This document shows positions 1 through 8,549 of a stretch of 64,000 nt of DNA, piece by piece (positions within the stretch are counted from its first letter, which is position 1; every line of letters starts with the position of its first letter). Where the stretch lies: NCBI RefSeq assembly GCF_900105785.1, contig NZ_LT629799.1, positions 2,666,001-2,730,000 of the forward strand. The letters are read 5' to 3'. Source of the DNA: Microlunatus sagamiharensis. Its GTDB lineage: Bacteria > Actinomycetota > Actinomycetes > Propionibacteriales > Propionibacteriaceae. Position numbers and translations under genes: made by a program. Below the pieces are notes generated by a model. That model worked only from the letters and a program-made list of their open reading frames with translations. It did not search any database and was not told the origin of the DNA.

Positions 1-430
1 CGACGTCACCACCACCGACGCGCGGCTGCAGCCGGCCGCCGGCGCCGCGGGCCCGGTCGCGGCCGACGTGCTGCTGCAGCAGCTCACCGACCTCCGGGCC
101 AGCCGGGACCGCGGGCTCGGCCACCTGCTGGGGTCGGTGGAGGGCGAGCGCGGCGAGCAGCTCGTCGTCGCCGTCCTGGGCCGCCTGACGCCCGAGGAGG
201 CGTACGCCGTCGCGGCGCTGCGCCGCCAGCGGGCGACGGGCCTGGCGATGCTGCTCGACGTGGACACCTGGGCCGAGGGCGGCCGGTTCCAGCCCGACGA
301 CGGACCCGGGCCGGCGGCCCGCGCGGCGGAGATCCTGGCCGAGCACCAGTGGCGGGTCGTCGTGGTCGACGCGTCCACCACGGTCCCCCAGGCCTGGTCT
401 GCCCTCGAGCGGACCTCGGTGGCCGCGTGA
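1..430 (+). CDS. DUF58-type protein, C-terminal part (5' end outside window)
   Basis: The reading frame is open from the first bases, so this is the 3' end of a longer gene. The visible 140 or so residues contain a stretch on proteolysis-free housekeeping context typical of DUF58 C-termini (LLDVDTW near the middle, then a final VVVVDAST segment that would end a von Willebrand-like fold). It stops at 428-430, and the next gene starts with a GTG overlapping that stop by 4 bp, so the two are translationally coupled. In actinobacteria DUF58 genes stand just before TgpA-type transglutaminase genes, usually behind a MoxR ATPase gene. The family assignment rests mostly on this context. Confidence 0.6.
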   Translation, partial: DVTTTDARLQPAAGAAGPVAADVLLQQLTDLRASRDRGLGHLLGSVEGERGEQLVVAVLGRLTPEEAYAVAALRRQRATGLAMLLDVDTWAEGGRFQPDDGPGPAARAAEILAEHQWRVVVVDASTTVPQAWSALERTSVAA

Positions 431-2682
431 GCGCGCGCGCCGACGTGCGGCTCGCCCTCGCGACCGTCGTCGCGGTGGCGCTGGCCACCCTCACGGTCCT
501 GCCGCTGACCGTCGACCGGAGCTTCGTGCCGCTCGCCTGGCTCGGCACCGCCCTGGTCTGCGCGCTCGGCCTCGTGCTGCGCCGCCGCGGGGCGGGCGCC
601 GCCCTGACCTTCTCCAGCCAGCTGGTCGGGGTCGTCCTCGGCTCGCTGGTGCTGGCTCTCGCGATCGGCGGCTCGGCCGGCCCGGGCGGGCTCCTCGCCG
701 TCTACCCACGCCTGTGGGCCCAGGGCGTCCTGCACATGCAGACCCAGAGCTCGCCGATGGCACCCGACGCGGGCGTGCTGCTGATCTTCGCCACCGCGAT
801 CCCGCTGGTCGGTGCGCTCGCGGACCTCGTCGTGTCGGGGCTCCGTCGACCGGCCTGGTCGATCGCCCCGCTGGCCGCGCTGTTCGCCGTGCCCGCGGTC
901 GGGCTCGGCTTCGACACCGGCATCCTCAGCTTCGCCTGCCTCGCGCTCGGCTACCTCGCGGTGCTCGTCGCCGACGGCCTCAACTCGGCCGCCGCCTGGA
1001 ACCGCGGCCTCAGCCTCGACCAGGCCGCGGGCGGGCCGGCCCGCACCGGCTCCGGCCGGGCCCGGTCGGCGGGCGGGGCGCCGGTCTGGCGGGCCGCCGG
1101 CCTGCTGGCCACCCCGGCCGTGGTGCTCGCCCTCGTCCTCGGGGTCCTGCTGCCCACGATCAGCCTGCCCGGCCTGGGGCTGGGCGGCGGGTTCGGCGGC
1201 AACGGCCCGCTGCAGCTGACCGACCCCAGCCTCGACCTCAAGCGCAACCTCAACCAGCCGACGAACCGCGTGGTGTTCCGCTACACGACCGACAAGCCCG
1301 GCGGGGTCTACCTCCGGATGGCGGCGCTCCCCCAGTTCTCGGCCTCGGGCTTCGGCAACACCCAGATCCGGCTCAACAAGGGCACGAACCTCTCGGAGCC
1401 GGAGGGCTACACCGGGCCGGCTCCCGAGGTCCGCACGACGCGGATCACCTCGGTCGACTTCTCCTCGCAGTACCTCCCGGCGCCGTACGCGGCCCGCACC
1501 TTCGACGCCGCCGGCGACTGGAGCTTCAACGCCGAGTCGCTCACGATCGTCAACAGCGAGAACTCCGCCGACGACCTGACCAACCTCACCTACGACGTCC
1601 GCAGCTGGGACATCGCCCCCGACGCGGCCGACCTCTCCCGGGCGGCCGCGGGAGCGCCGTCGGACGGCGCCGTGACCTCGGAGGTCCCCGCCGACCTGCC
1701 GCAGGAGCTGATCGACCTGAGCCGCCGGGTCACCCGCGGGGCCGACACCCCGTACGCCCGCGCGGCGGCGATCCAGGCCTACCTGCGCGACTCGTCGAAC
1801 TTCACCTACGACACCGAGCAGCGACCCGGCAACGGCTACCAGGCGCTGGTCAACTTCCTGACCCGGGACCGGCGGGGCTACTGCGAGCAGTTCGCCAGCG
1901 CGATGGCGATGATGGCCCGCGTCAACGGCATCCCGGCCCGGGTGGCCGTGGGCTTCCTGCCCGGCACGCAGAACGGCAACGGCTACGACGTCTACGTGCG
2001 CGACATGCACGCCTGGCCCGAGCTCTACTTCACCGGCTACGGCTGGGTGCGCTTCGAGCCGACGCCCGGTGTGCAGACCGGCTCCGCGCCGCCCTGGACG
2101 ATCCCGCCGAGCCAGGACGACACCGCCTCGCCGAGCGCCGAGTCGTCCAGCGCGCCGAGCAGCGCCGCGCCGAGCACCGAGGCGTCCCAGGAGAGCGCAC
2201 CCCAGGACGCCCCAACGCCGACCACGACCACGACGACGGCGTTCCCGTGGCGCACCGTGGGGGTGGTCGCGGGCGTCGTGGTGCTGCTGCTCCTGCTCGC
2301 CGCGCCGGCGGTGGTCCGCGTACGGCGCCGCCGCGCCCGTCTCGACGGCGAGGGCCCGACCGACGAGCAGGTCGAGGCCGCGTGGGCCGAGCTGCGCGAC
2401 ACCGTGCTGGACTTCGGCGGCCGATGGCCCGAGGGCACGCCGCGCGCGGTGGGCCGGGAGCTCGGCCAGCGCCTGGACGCCGATGACCGCGCGGACCTGG
2501 GCCGCGTGGCGACGCTGGTCGAGCGCGCCCGCTACGCGCCGAGCCTCGGCGGCGACTCGGTCACCGACGACCTGCCCGAGACGACCGCCTCGCTGCGCCA
2601 GGCGATCGGCGCGCCGGCCGGCCCGTGGCAGCGCGCCCGCGCCTTCCTGGCCCCCGCCTCGGTCTTCCGCCGCCGGCGCTGA
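427..2682 (+). CDS. TgpA-type membrane transglutaminase (DUF3488 + transglutaminase-like)
   Basis: This is a 751-residue membrane protein. The N-terminal third has several hydrophobic segments (DUF3488-like). An extracytoplasmic transglutaminase core follows, with the likely catalytic cysteine in RGYCEQFASAM (about residue 486) and the histidine in MHAWPELYF (about 527); the third position reads FEPTPG. A Ser/Thr/Pro-rich linker leads to a single transmembrane helix near residues 608-630 and a cytoplasmic tail. The GTG start at 427 is chosen because it overlaps the DUF58 stop (GTGA). The order DUF58 then TgpA is the conserved MoxR/DUF58/TgpA arrangement. The enzyme probably acts on cell-envelope proteins; the substrate is unknown. 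Confidence 0.85.
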   Translation: MSARADVRLALATVVAVALATLTVLPLTVDRSFVPLAWLGTALVCALGLVLRRRGAGAALTFSSQLVGVVLGSLVLALAIGGSAGPGGLLAVYPRLWAQGVLHMQTQSSPMAPDAGVLLIFATAIPLVGALADLVVSGLRRPAWSIAPLAALFAVPAVGLGFDTGILSFACLALGYLAVLVADGLNSAAAWNRGLSLDQAAGGPARTGSGRARSAGGAPVWRAAGLLATPAVVLALVLGVLLPTISLPGLGLGGGFGGNGPLQLTDPSLDLKRNLNQPTNRVVFRYTTDKPGGVYLRMAALPQFSASGFGNTQIRLNKGTNLSEPEGYTGPAPEVRTTRITSVDFSSQYLPAPYAARTFDAAGDWSFNAESLTIVNSENSADDLTNLTYDVRSWDIAPDAADLSRAAAGAPSDGAVTSEVPADLPQELIDLSRRVTRGADTPYARAAAIQAYLRDSSNFTYDTEQRPGNGYQALVNFLTRDRRGYCEQFASAMAMMARVNGIPARVAVGFLPGTQNGNGYDVYVRDMHAWPELYFTGYGWVRFEPTPGVQTGSAPPWTIPPSQDDTASPSAESSSAPSSAAPSTEASQESAPQDAPTPTTTTTTAFPWRTVGVVAGVVVLLLLLAAPAVVRVRRRRARLDGEGPTDEQVEAAWAELRDTVLDFGGRWPEGTPRAVGRELGQRLDADDRADLGRVATLVERARYAPSLGGDSVTDDLPETTASLRQAIGAPAGPWQRARAFLAPASVFRRRR

Positions 2683-2706
2683 CCCGCAGCCGTCCGGCAG
2701 CCGCCG

Positions 2707-3816
2707 TCAGGCGGGCTGCCAGGCCAGACGGGTGACCCCGCTCAGCCGGCTCGGCACGACCCGGTCGTCGACGGCGTCGTAGAGCACCAGCCCGTCGCGG
2801 CCGACGAAGGCGACCCAGCGCTCGGAGAGCCACACCGCCCCGCTGCCGGCGCCCGGGAAGGTGCGCAGCGGGCGGTCCGAGCCGAGCGGTCGCACCTGCA
2901 CCACCGGGGCGTCGTCGACCAGCTGCGAGAGCAGGACGAGCCGGTTGCCCGGCGAGAGGGCCCCGTCGACCGCGCTCCCGGCGACGGGCACGTCGAGGAC
3001 GCGCCGCGTACGGGCCACCCCCTCGCGCAGCACCGTGGTGCAGGCCCCGCCGGAGCAGCGCTGCACGAGGAAGCCGTCGGGACCTGTGGCGACGACCGCG
3101 CCGGCGTCCGCCTGCCGGTCCGCGACGTCCGGCAGGGGCGGTTCGACGACCCGGACGGCGCCTCCGGCCGCCGCGAGCAGGCCCCCCGCACCGTCGGCGA
3201 CCGCCCGCCCCCGCACCGCGACCGACGTCGTCGCCGTCCCGTCCGCGTCGACGAGACGCCAGACGGTCCGCCGGTCGGGCCGGGCGGGGTCGACCTGCGC
3301 CGCCCACACGCCGTCGGCCCCCGGGACGAAGCGGTTCGCACGCGCGAGGGCACCGGGTGGGGGCGTGCCCGTGTCGAGGCCGAAGCGCAGGAGCCGGCTG
3401 GACCAGCCGGACGGGTACCAGACGAGCAGGCCGTCGGCGAGGGGCGCCAGGCGGACGTCATAGCTGCGGGTCCGCAGGCCGGTGTCGGTCACCAGGCCCG
3501 TCGAGGCGTCGACCGCGAGCACCGACCGGCCGGACGTCAGGTAGAGCGTCCCGGTGCCGGCGCGGAGGTCTGCCGGCCACGCCCGACCGGGCACGTCGGG
3601 CTCGGACGCCCCGGGCTGCCTGACCGGTGCCGAGGCGTACGGGGACGAGGTCGGCGGCCGGGGCGCCGGCGTGGGGAGGCCGGGCAGCTCTCCCACCCGC
3701 GCCGCAAGCAGGCCGCCGAGCAGGACGGCTCCGGCGGCCGGGAGCAGCCACCGGCCGCGTCGCCGAGGCCCCCGCGGAGACGGAGGACCCGCCTCGAGGC
3801 GCTCCGGTCCGCTCAC
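2707..3816 (-). CDS. Membrane-anchored hypothetical protein, propeller-like
   Basis: The product has a basic N-terminus, one transmembrane segment (about WLLPAAGAVLLGGLLAARVG), a Pro/Ser-rich linker, and a long extracytoplasmic part. That part is rich in repeating short strands such as LYLTSGRSVLAVDASTGLV and LVLLSQLVDDAPVVQVRPLG, which suggests a beta-propeller-like sensor or binding domain. A cysteine pair lies in QRCSGGACTTV. I chose GTG 3816; the frame is open upstream to 3882, but those residues look like non-coding Arg/Pro-rich sequence. It is convergent with the transglutaminase gene. I do not recognise a named family. Confidence 0.6.
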   Translation of the reverse strand: MSGPERLEAGPPSPRGPRRRGRWLLPAAGAVLLGGLLAARVGELPGLPTPAPRPPTSSPYASAPVRQPGASEPDVPGRAWPADLRAGTGTLYLTSGRSVLAVDASTGLVTDTGLRTRSYDVRLAPLADGLLVWYPSGWSSRLLRFGLDTGTPPPGALARANRFVPGADGVWAAQVDPARPDRRTVWRLVDADGTATTSVAVRGRAVADGAGGLLAAAGGAVRVVEPPLPDVADRQADAGAVVATGPDGFLVQRCSGGACTTVLREGVARTRRVLDVPVAGSAVDGALSPGNRLVLLSQLVDDAPVVQVRPLGSDRPLRTFPGAGSGAVWLSERWVAFVGRDGLVLYDAVDDRVVPSRLSGVTRLAWQPA

Positions 3817-3951
3817 CACCTCAGTATCCGGCCGACGGTGAGGCAGGGTCGGCCGCCGGCCTGCGTACGCCGACGGACGCACGGCTGCGGAGACGCAGAA
3901 CGGCGGACGCGTGCTCCGCGTCCGCCGTTCGTCTGCTCGTGGTGCGAGGTC

Positions 3952-4365
3952 CTACATGCCCTCGTCGCGCCGCTTGCGCCAGCGCTCTTCCATCTTGTCC
4001 ATGAACCCCTGGTTGCCGGGGGCGCGGCTGCCCTGCGCGGTCTTGGCCCGGTCTGGACGGTCGCCGGCCTCGACGGCCGAGCCGACGTGCTGCCACGAGA
4101 GGATGGCGATCACCGCGGCGGCGACCATGAGCACGAAGCCCAATACGCTGAGCGCGATGTAGCCGCGGGCGCCGGTCGCGAGGTAGAGACCCACGACGAG
4201 GAGCACGAGGCCGCCGAAGAAGGCCACTCCTGCGAGGGCTGCCCGGCGTCGGTGGACCCGGCGCGTGCCGGTCCCGCGCATGGCGTTGACGAGCTTGGGA
4301 TCCTCGGCCGCCAGGGCGGCCTCCATCTGCTCGAGAAGCCGCTGCTCCTCGTTCGAGAGGGCCAT
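3952..4365 (-). CDS. DUF3040 domain membrane protein
   Basis: A 137-residue protein opening MALSNEEQRLLEQMEAAL, the hallmark of DUF3040, followed by two adjacent transmembrane helices (about residues 43-62 and 70-88) and a charged tail ending in a KMEERWRKRRDEGM-like helix. The start ATG at 4365 is preceded by a good GGAGGT ribosome-binding site. The function of DUF3040 proteins is unknown. They are common in actinobacteria and are often encoded beside dinB, as here. Confidence 0.9.
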   Translation of the reverse strand: MALSNEEQRLLEQMEAALAAEDPKLVNAMRGTGTRRVHRRRAALAGVAFFGGLVLLVVGLYLATGARGYIALSVLGFVLMVAAAVIAILSWQHVGSAVEAGDRPDRAKTAQGSRAPGNQGFMDKMEERWRKRRDEGM

Positions 4366-4526
4366 CGGCCACCTCCACCGGTCACGTGATCAACTACGGC
4401 CATCCTACGTGGCGATCCGGCGGTGGCGAGGGGTGCGGCCCGATCGATACGAAGCCGCGACGACGCCGTCGTCCGTCACTCAGGAACCCACGATGACGCT
4501 GCAGGCTTCGCCAGTGTAGGCGGGCC

Positions 4527-5741
4527 CTAGGTCGTGGGGAACAGCCCGAGCGAATTGGCCTCCGCCACGCTCGTCGAACCCCGCCGACCGCCCAGGACGG
4601 CGCGCCGCACGGCCCCCGGACCGAAGCGCGCGACGGTCGCGTCGACGGCGTGCTCGGCCTCCCGCCAGCCGAACTCAGGGTCGGTCAGCTGGGGCTGCCG
4701 GTGGGCGCGCGAGGCCTCGACGAGCCCCTCCACGCGGACGCCCACGCGCCGGATTCGCGCCCGGTCGAGACCCAGGCGGTCGTAGGTCGCCATGACCGCC
4801 GCGTGGATCTCCTCGCCCACGTCGGTCGGGGAGTCGATGGTCACGGCGCGGTTGGTCTCACGGAAGTCGGCGAAGCGCAGGCAGAGCACGACGGTGCGGC
4901 CCAGCACCCCCTGTTTGCGCATCCGACGCGCGGTCTTGTCGGCCATCCGCAGCAGCTCGCGCGACACCACCTCGCGGTCGTCGGTGTCGAGCGAGAGGGT
5001 CTCCTGCGAGCTGACGCTGCGCTCGCGGGTCCACGGGACGACGCTGCGCGCGTCCCGGCCCCACGCGAGGGAGCGCAGCCCGGCGCCGGCGTTCGGCCCG
5101 AAGACCGGCCGGAGGGCACGGACGTCGGCGTGGGCCAGGTCGCCCACGGTCTCGATGCCGAGCCGGTGGAGCTTGGCGGCGGTCGCCGCCCCCACGCCCC
5201 ACATCGCCTCGACCGGCAGCGGGTGCAGGAAGTCGACGACCCCGTCGGCCGGGACCTCGACCAGGCCGTCGGGCTTGGCCGCCCGAGAGGCGACCTTGGC
5301 CACGAACTTGCTGGGCCCGATCCCCACCGAGCAGGTGATGTGCTGCTCGTCGGCGATGGTGGCCCGCAGCCGCTCCCCCATCGCCACCGCCGACCCGTGC
5401 ATCCGCAGGGCTCCGGTCACGTCGATGAACGCCTCGTCCACCGACGCCGACTCGACGACCGCGCTGAAGGAGCCGAACACCTCCACGATCGCGCGGGAGA
5501 CCGAGACGTAGCTCTCGAAGTCGGGAGGGACGAAGGTCGCGCCCGGCGCCAGCCGGCGCGCCTCGCCCGACGACATCCCCGACCGGATGCCGAGCGCGCG
5601 GGCCTCGTACGTGCAGGACAGCACCACCCCGCGGCCCTCGCCGCCCACGATCACCGGGGTGCCGCGCAGCTCGGGGCGGGTGCGCAGGGCCACCGAGGCG
5701 TAGAAGGCGTCCATGTCGACGTGCATGATCGTCCGGCTCAC
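4527..5741 (-). CDS. dinB: DNA polymerase IV (Y-family)
   Basis: A 404-residue translesion polymerase. It has the Y-family palm motifs: MHVDMDAFYASV near the N-terminus with the first metal-binding aspartate, the YEARALGIRSGMS finger motif, and SVDEAFIDVTG with the second carboxylate pair. A helix-hairpin-helix thumb follows (GVGAATAAKLHRLGIETVGDL) and then the little-finger domain. GTG 5741 is chosen because GAGGAG lies about 7 nt upstream and the longer frame adds only non-conserved residues. A near-perfect LexA box lies 25-40 bp upstream, so SOS induction is expected. The enzyme copies damaged templates with low fidelity during DNA repair. Confidence 0.95.
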   Translation of the reverse strand: MSRTIMHVDMDAFYASVALRTRPELRGTPVIVGGEGRGVVLSCTYEARALGIRSGMSSGEARRLAPGATFVPPDFESYVSVSRAIVEVFGSFSAVVESASVDEAFIDVTGALRMHGSAVAMGERLRATIADEQHITCSVGIGPSKFVAKVASRAAKPDGLVEVPADGVVDFLHPLPVEAMWGVGAATAAKLHRLGIETVGDLAHADVRALRPVFGPNAGAGLRSLAWGRDARSVVPWTRERSVSSQETLSLDTDDREVVSRELLRMADKTARRMRKQGVLGRTVVLCLRFADFRETNRAVTIDSPTDVGEEIHAAVMATYDRLGLDRARIRRVGVRVEGLVEASRAHRQPQLTDPEFGWREAEHAVDATVARFGPGAVRRAVLGGRRGSTSVAEANSLGLFPTT

Positions 5742-5765
5742 CGCGAGGCTCCTCGTGCGGGACAA

Positions 5766-5781
5766 TCGAACACGCGTTCTA
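5766..5781 (-). promoter_or_regulatory. LexA (SOS) box of dinB
   Basis: The plus strand reads TCGAACACGCGTTCTA: TCGAAC, 4 nt, GTTCTA. This matches the mycobacterial/actinobacterial LexA consensus TCGAAC-N4-GTTCGA at 11 of 12 positions. It sits 25 bp upstream of the dinB start, where it should overlap the promoter. Confidence 0.85.
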
Positions 5782-5834
5782 GCGTAGCGCCCCTCGTCGT
5801 CGGGCACGGCGCGGCACACGGAGCGAGCGAGCCC

Positions 5835-6575
5835 TCAGAAGCCGCTGAGCACGTCCTCGGGCGTCAGCCGGGCGAAGACGTGCACGTGCGCCGCGAGGGC
5901 GCGGAAGGCCGGGTCGCGGCCGAGCGCCGCCTCGAGCGCGAGCAGGTCGGCCGACGCGGCGGCGCCCTCCACGGCCGACTCGGGCACGAGCTCGGAGACC
6001 GCTCCGATCCCGTCGCTCTCCACGACGCCGAAGCCGGCGTCCTCGACGAGGGCGGTCACGCTCGCCAGGTCGAGCCGGCGGGGGTCGGCCCAGGTCTGGC
6101 GCGCGGCCGCGACGTGGCCGGCCAGGGCCTGGCCGAGGACAACCGCGTGGCGCTGCGCGACGAGCAGGCTGAGTGCCCCACCGGGCCGCAGGACGGCGGC
6201 CGCGTGGCGCAGGACCGCGGCCGGGTCGTCGACGACCTCGAGGACGCGGTGGCAGAGCACGACGTCCACCGAACCCTCACCCAGCAGCCCGACGAGGTCG
6301 GCCGCGTCGCCCTGGCGCCCGACGACGCTGGCCGCGAGCTGCTCGTCGGCGAGACGACGCTCCAGCGAGGCGAGCGCGTCGGCGCTCGGGTCGACGACGG
6401 TGACGTGGTGGCCGCGGCGCGCGACGTCCAGCGCGAGGCCGCCGGTGCCGCCGCCGAGGTCGACGACGTCGAGCGGGCGCTGGCGGGAGGGCTCGAGGGT
6501 GCCGAGCTGGGCGTCGAGCACCTCCCAGAGCCGTGTCGTCGCCACCGGGCGCCGCCGTCTGGGCATCACCACCAC
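5835..6575 (-). CDS. SAM-dependent methyltransferase
   Basis: A class I methyltransferase of up to 246 residues. The SAM-binding motif I is VVDLGGGTGGLALDVA, the acidic ribose-binding residue is in VTVVDPS, and later motifs are VDVVLCHRVLEVVDDP and LRPGGALSLLVAQ. The start may be GTG 6575 or, more likely, the internal ATG at 6566. It lies upstream of dinB on the same strand with 93 bp between them. The acceptor substrate cannot be predicted. Confidence 0.85.
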   Translation of the reverse strand: MVVMPRRRRPVATTRLWEVLDAQLGTLEPSRQRPLDVVDLGGGTGGLALDVARRGHHVTVVDPSADALASLERRLADEQLAASVVGRQGDAADLVGLLGEGSVDVVLCHRVLEVVDDPAAVLRHAAAVLRPGGALSLLVAQRHAVVLGQALAGHVAAARQTWADPRRLDLASVTALVEDAGFGVVESDGIGAVSELVPESAVEGAAASADLLALEAALGRDPAFRALAAHVHVFARLTPEDVLSGF

Positions 6576-6899
6576 GACCCCCTGCCACGCCCGGCCGGGC
6601 GCCCCGGGCGGGCTCCGTCACCGTGCGGGCAGCGTAGCGGGACCTGCGGCGCCGGCCCTGGACGGACGACGACCCCGGCGCGTACGGGGGTCGAGGCCGC
6701 AAGCACCGGGGTCGAGACGTCGGCGTCGTGCCGCGAACACGCTCGCCGTGGTCGGACGGTGTCGGCGGCCCCTTCCCCAAGCAGCCTCTCGAACACCTGT
6801 TCGAACTCCACGCACACTACCCGCGACAACCGGCACGTGCGCGGAACTCGCCGGTCCGCGTGTCGCGCGTGTCGCGTGCGCGGGCGGGCGGGCGGACGG
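6576..6899. other. Intergenic stretch with an orphan SOS box
   Basis: This 324-bp stretch between the methyltransferase start and the glycosyltransferase stop holds no convincing complete gene. Its one clear signal is the LexA box at 6790-6805. On the minus strand a short open frame runs through the box (VEFEQVFERLL...) but resembles no family I can name; it could be the 5' relic of an SOS-controlled gene. Confidence 0.5.
6790..6805. promoter_or_regulatory. Perfect LexA (SOS) box without an obvious target gene
   Basis: The sequence TCGAACACCTGTTCGA is a full 12/12 match to TCGAAC-N4-GTTCGA. No annotated gene begins within 200 bp on either strand. The nearest possible target is the methyltransferase, whose start is about 215-225 bp away on the minus strand. 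Confidence 0.8.
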
Positions 6900-7667
6900 T
6901 CAGCGGTGGAGCGCGACCTCGTGAAACACCTGGCGGGGCTGGTGCGCCACGAAGCTGGGGGCGGTCTCGAGGAGCTCCGGCGTGCCGTGGATGCCGACCG
7001 CGCCGATGTTCTGGACCCGGCTGACCTCCGGCGAGACGGACACCAGCCCGTGGGCCGGGAAGACCCGGGTGTCGAGGTTCCAGTCGAAGCCGGTCTCGAA
7101 GCCGGGCGAGGAGTTCCAGGTCGAGTAGTCACGATCCCACGTCGGGCCGATCAGGCTCGTCCAGCGGTCGCGCCAGGTCCCGAAGACCCAGGGGCAGAAC
7201 TCCGGCGCACGGACGAGGGCGTCGGCACGCCCACCCGCCGCCGCCCGGCTGTAGGCGTGCACGGTGGCGACCTGCTGCTCGTCGGCGTACGCGGTCGCGG
7301 CGTGCGCGAACAGCTCGAGGACGTCGTCGGCGACCAGCAGGTCGTCCTCGGCCCGCACGACGAAGGCGTGGCCGGCGGAGAAGAGGGCGTCGAAGTGGGC
7401 GTACGGGTTCTCGAGCACGCCGAGCCGGGACGGGTTGACCACGACCTCGGAGTCGTGGTGGCCGGTGCGCGCGACGAAGGCGTCGACCAGCGCGACCACC
7501 TCCGTGGCGGCGTCGCTCGGCTCGACCGCGACCCGCACGTGCCAGCCCTCGAGCCCGCGCACCTCGGACCAGGACGCGAGGACCGGCTCGAGGTAGTGGG
7601 GGCGGTCGAAGGCGGTGAGCAGCAGCGCGGGCCGCTCGGGCCTCGCGACGACGGGGACCTCAGGCAC
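6900..7667 (-). CDS. Putative GT-A-fold glycosyltransferase
   Basis: A 255-residue cytosolic protein opening with a family-2-like strand (ALLLTAFDRPHYLEPVLASW). An acidic metal/nucleotide-sugar motif follows in AFVVRAEDDLLVADDVLELF, and an aromatic acceptor-like region in CPWVFGTWRDRW. The EDD motif and overall order recall GT2 and GT13 (GNT-I-like) enzymes. It starts at GTG 7667 and overlaps the stop of the SelW-like gene by 8 bp, so the two are coupled. Donor and acceptor are unknown. Confidence 0.65.
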   Translation of the reverse strand: MPEVPVVARPERPALLLTAFDRPHYLEPVLASWSEVRGLEGWHVRVAVEPSDAATEVVALVDAFVARTGHHDSEVVVNPSRLGVLENPYAHFDALFSAGHAFVVRAEDDLLVADDVLELFAHAATAYADEQQVATVHAYSRAAAGGRADALVRAPEFCPWVFGTWRDRWTSLIGPTWDRDYSTWNSSPGFETGFDWNLDTRVFPAHGLVSVSPEVSRVQNIGAVGIHGTPELLETAPSFVAHQPRQVFHEVALHR

Positions 7668-7992
7668 CGCCGCCCTCCCCCGCCGGGCGGTGCCGGTCGG
7701 TGTGCCCGAGGCTCCGGCCGGGGGCCGCCCGGTCGCGCACGAGCCGCTTGAGGGGCGCGAGGTCGGGGAACCCGCCGTCGGCCTTCCGGTCCCACACGAG
7801 CTCCCCGTCGATCTCGACGGTGAACACGCCGCCGGTGCCGGGGCGCAGGACGACGTCGCCGAGGTCGGTGCTGAAGGTCGTCAGGAGCTCGCTCGCCAGC
7901 CACGACGCGCGCAGCAGCCAGCGGCACTGCGTGCAGTAGGTGATGCGGACGCTCGGGCGTGGTCCGACGGGCTCGAGGTCCGGGTCGCTCAC
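7660..7992 (-). CDS. SelW/SelT/SelH (Rdx) family thioredoxin-like protein
   Basis: A 110-residue protein with a CxxC redox motif, CTQC at residues 20-23, just after the first strand. It continues with RWLLRASWLASELLTTF and GVFTVEIDGELVWDRK, the usual Rdx-family pattern (beta strand, CxxC, helix, then a GxF.V..dG..vwdr strand). The cysteine form rather than selenocysteine is used. A disordered Arg/Gly-rich tail extends past the domain. It is the last core gene before the island. Confidence 0.85.
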   Translation of the reverse strand: MSDPDLEPVGPRPSVRITYCTQCRWLLRASWLASELLTTFSTDLGDVVLRPGTGGVFTVEIDGELVWDRKADGGFPDLAPLKRLVRDRAAPGRSLGHTDRHRPAGEGGGA

Positions 7993-8247
7993 CGGGCCAC
8001 CCTCTCACCGAGCCGGGCGGGCTACGGCGCGGCGCTTCAGAGCAGCGCGGCAAGCGGCCTCGGCCGCGACTCCGCTCCGGAACCCCTGGTCCATGGCTGC
8101 TCCGCCTCCAGATCGCGCGGTCGTGATTCTTCGACGACGTCTGCTCAGCGTGAGGTGCCGTAGGGGGACCGTCGAGCGGGGCTCGCACAAGCCGACCGTC
8201 AAGCGAGACACGTTCGACATGCCTCCAGCTGGTCTCCGCCGGGTGCG
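7993..8247. other. Left island boundary
   Basis: No gene is supported here. The stretch joins the core Rdx gene to the accessory island and ends with the first hairpin repeat site (8155-8210). No tRNA, direct repeat or integrase signal marks the junction. Confidence 0.4.
8155..8210 (+). repeat. Island hairpin repeat site 1 (A' + B units)
   Basis: The B unit has the core AAGCCGACCGTC framed by CTCGC (8182-8186) and GCGAG (8203-8207). The preceding unit shares GACCGTCGAGCG with site 12 rather than with the standard A unit. Confidence 0.75.
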
Positions 8248-8535
8248 GTGGCTGGTCGCCGGGCGCTGGTCCGGCTCGGACGCGTCCTGCTGATCGGAGC
8301 AGCAGTCAGCGGAGTCTTCTGCTTCCAGCTCCGCGGCGAGTGGCGCTACGTACCGTTAGCCGCGGCTGGCTTTTGGGGAGCCTCTCTGGGCATGACGATG
8401 CCGCTGATGGCTGCACAGCCCGCCAGGACGGTCGGTGACGGACTCGATCGTGCGCGCCGAGGACCGCGATGGCGGGGGGCCGCCGTAGCGCGAGAGGATC
8501 CGCTCTCGCAGCCCCGAAGGCGGAGCCCTGCGTGA
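8248..8535 (+). CDS. Possible small membrane protein
   Basis: A GTG-initiated frame of 95 residues. It has two hydrophobic stretches (LLIGAAVSGVFCFQL and VPLAAAGFWGASLGMTMPLM) separated by a short charged turn, then a basic, low-complexity tail that looks less protein-like. It ends 14 bp before the hydrolase start. No family is recognised, and it may be a chance frame whose 5' half only is real. Confidence 0.35.
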   Translation: MAGRRALVRLGRVLLIGAAVSGVFCFQLRGEWRYVPLAAAGFWGASLGMTMPLMAAQPARTVGDGLDRARRGPRWRGAAVAREDPLSQPRRRSPA

Positions 8536-8549
8536 ACTACGTTCCGGGC

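Noticed and set aside
4650-7751. 1033-codon plus-strand open frame
   Set aside because: It is antisense to dinB, the methyltransferase and the glycosyltransferase, which have clear motifs; the frame reflects third-position GC bias.
7993-8247. tRNA gene as island attachment site
   Set aside because: No cloverleaf or T-loop (GGTTCGANNC) pattern with matching stems is visible at either boundary.
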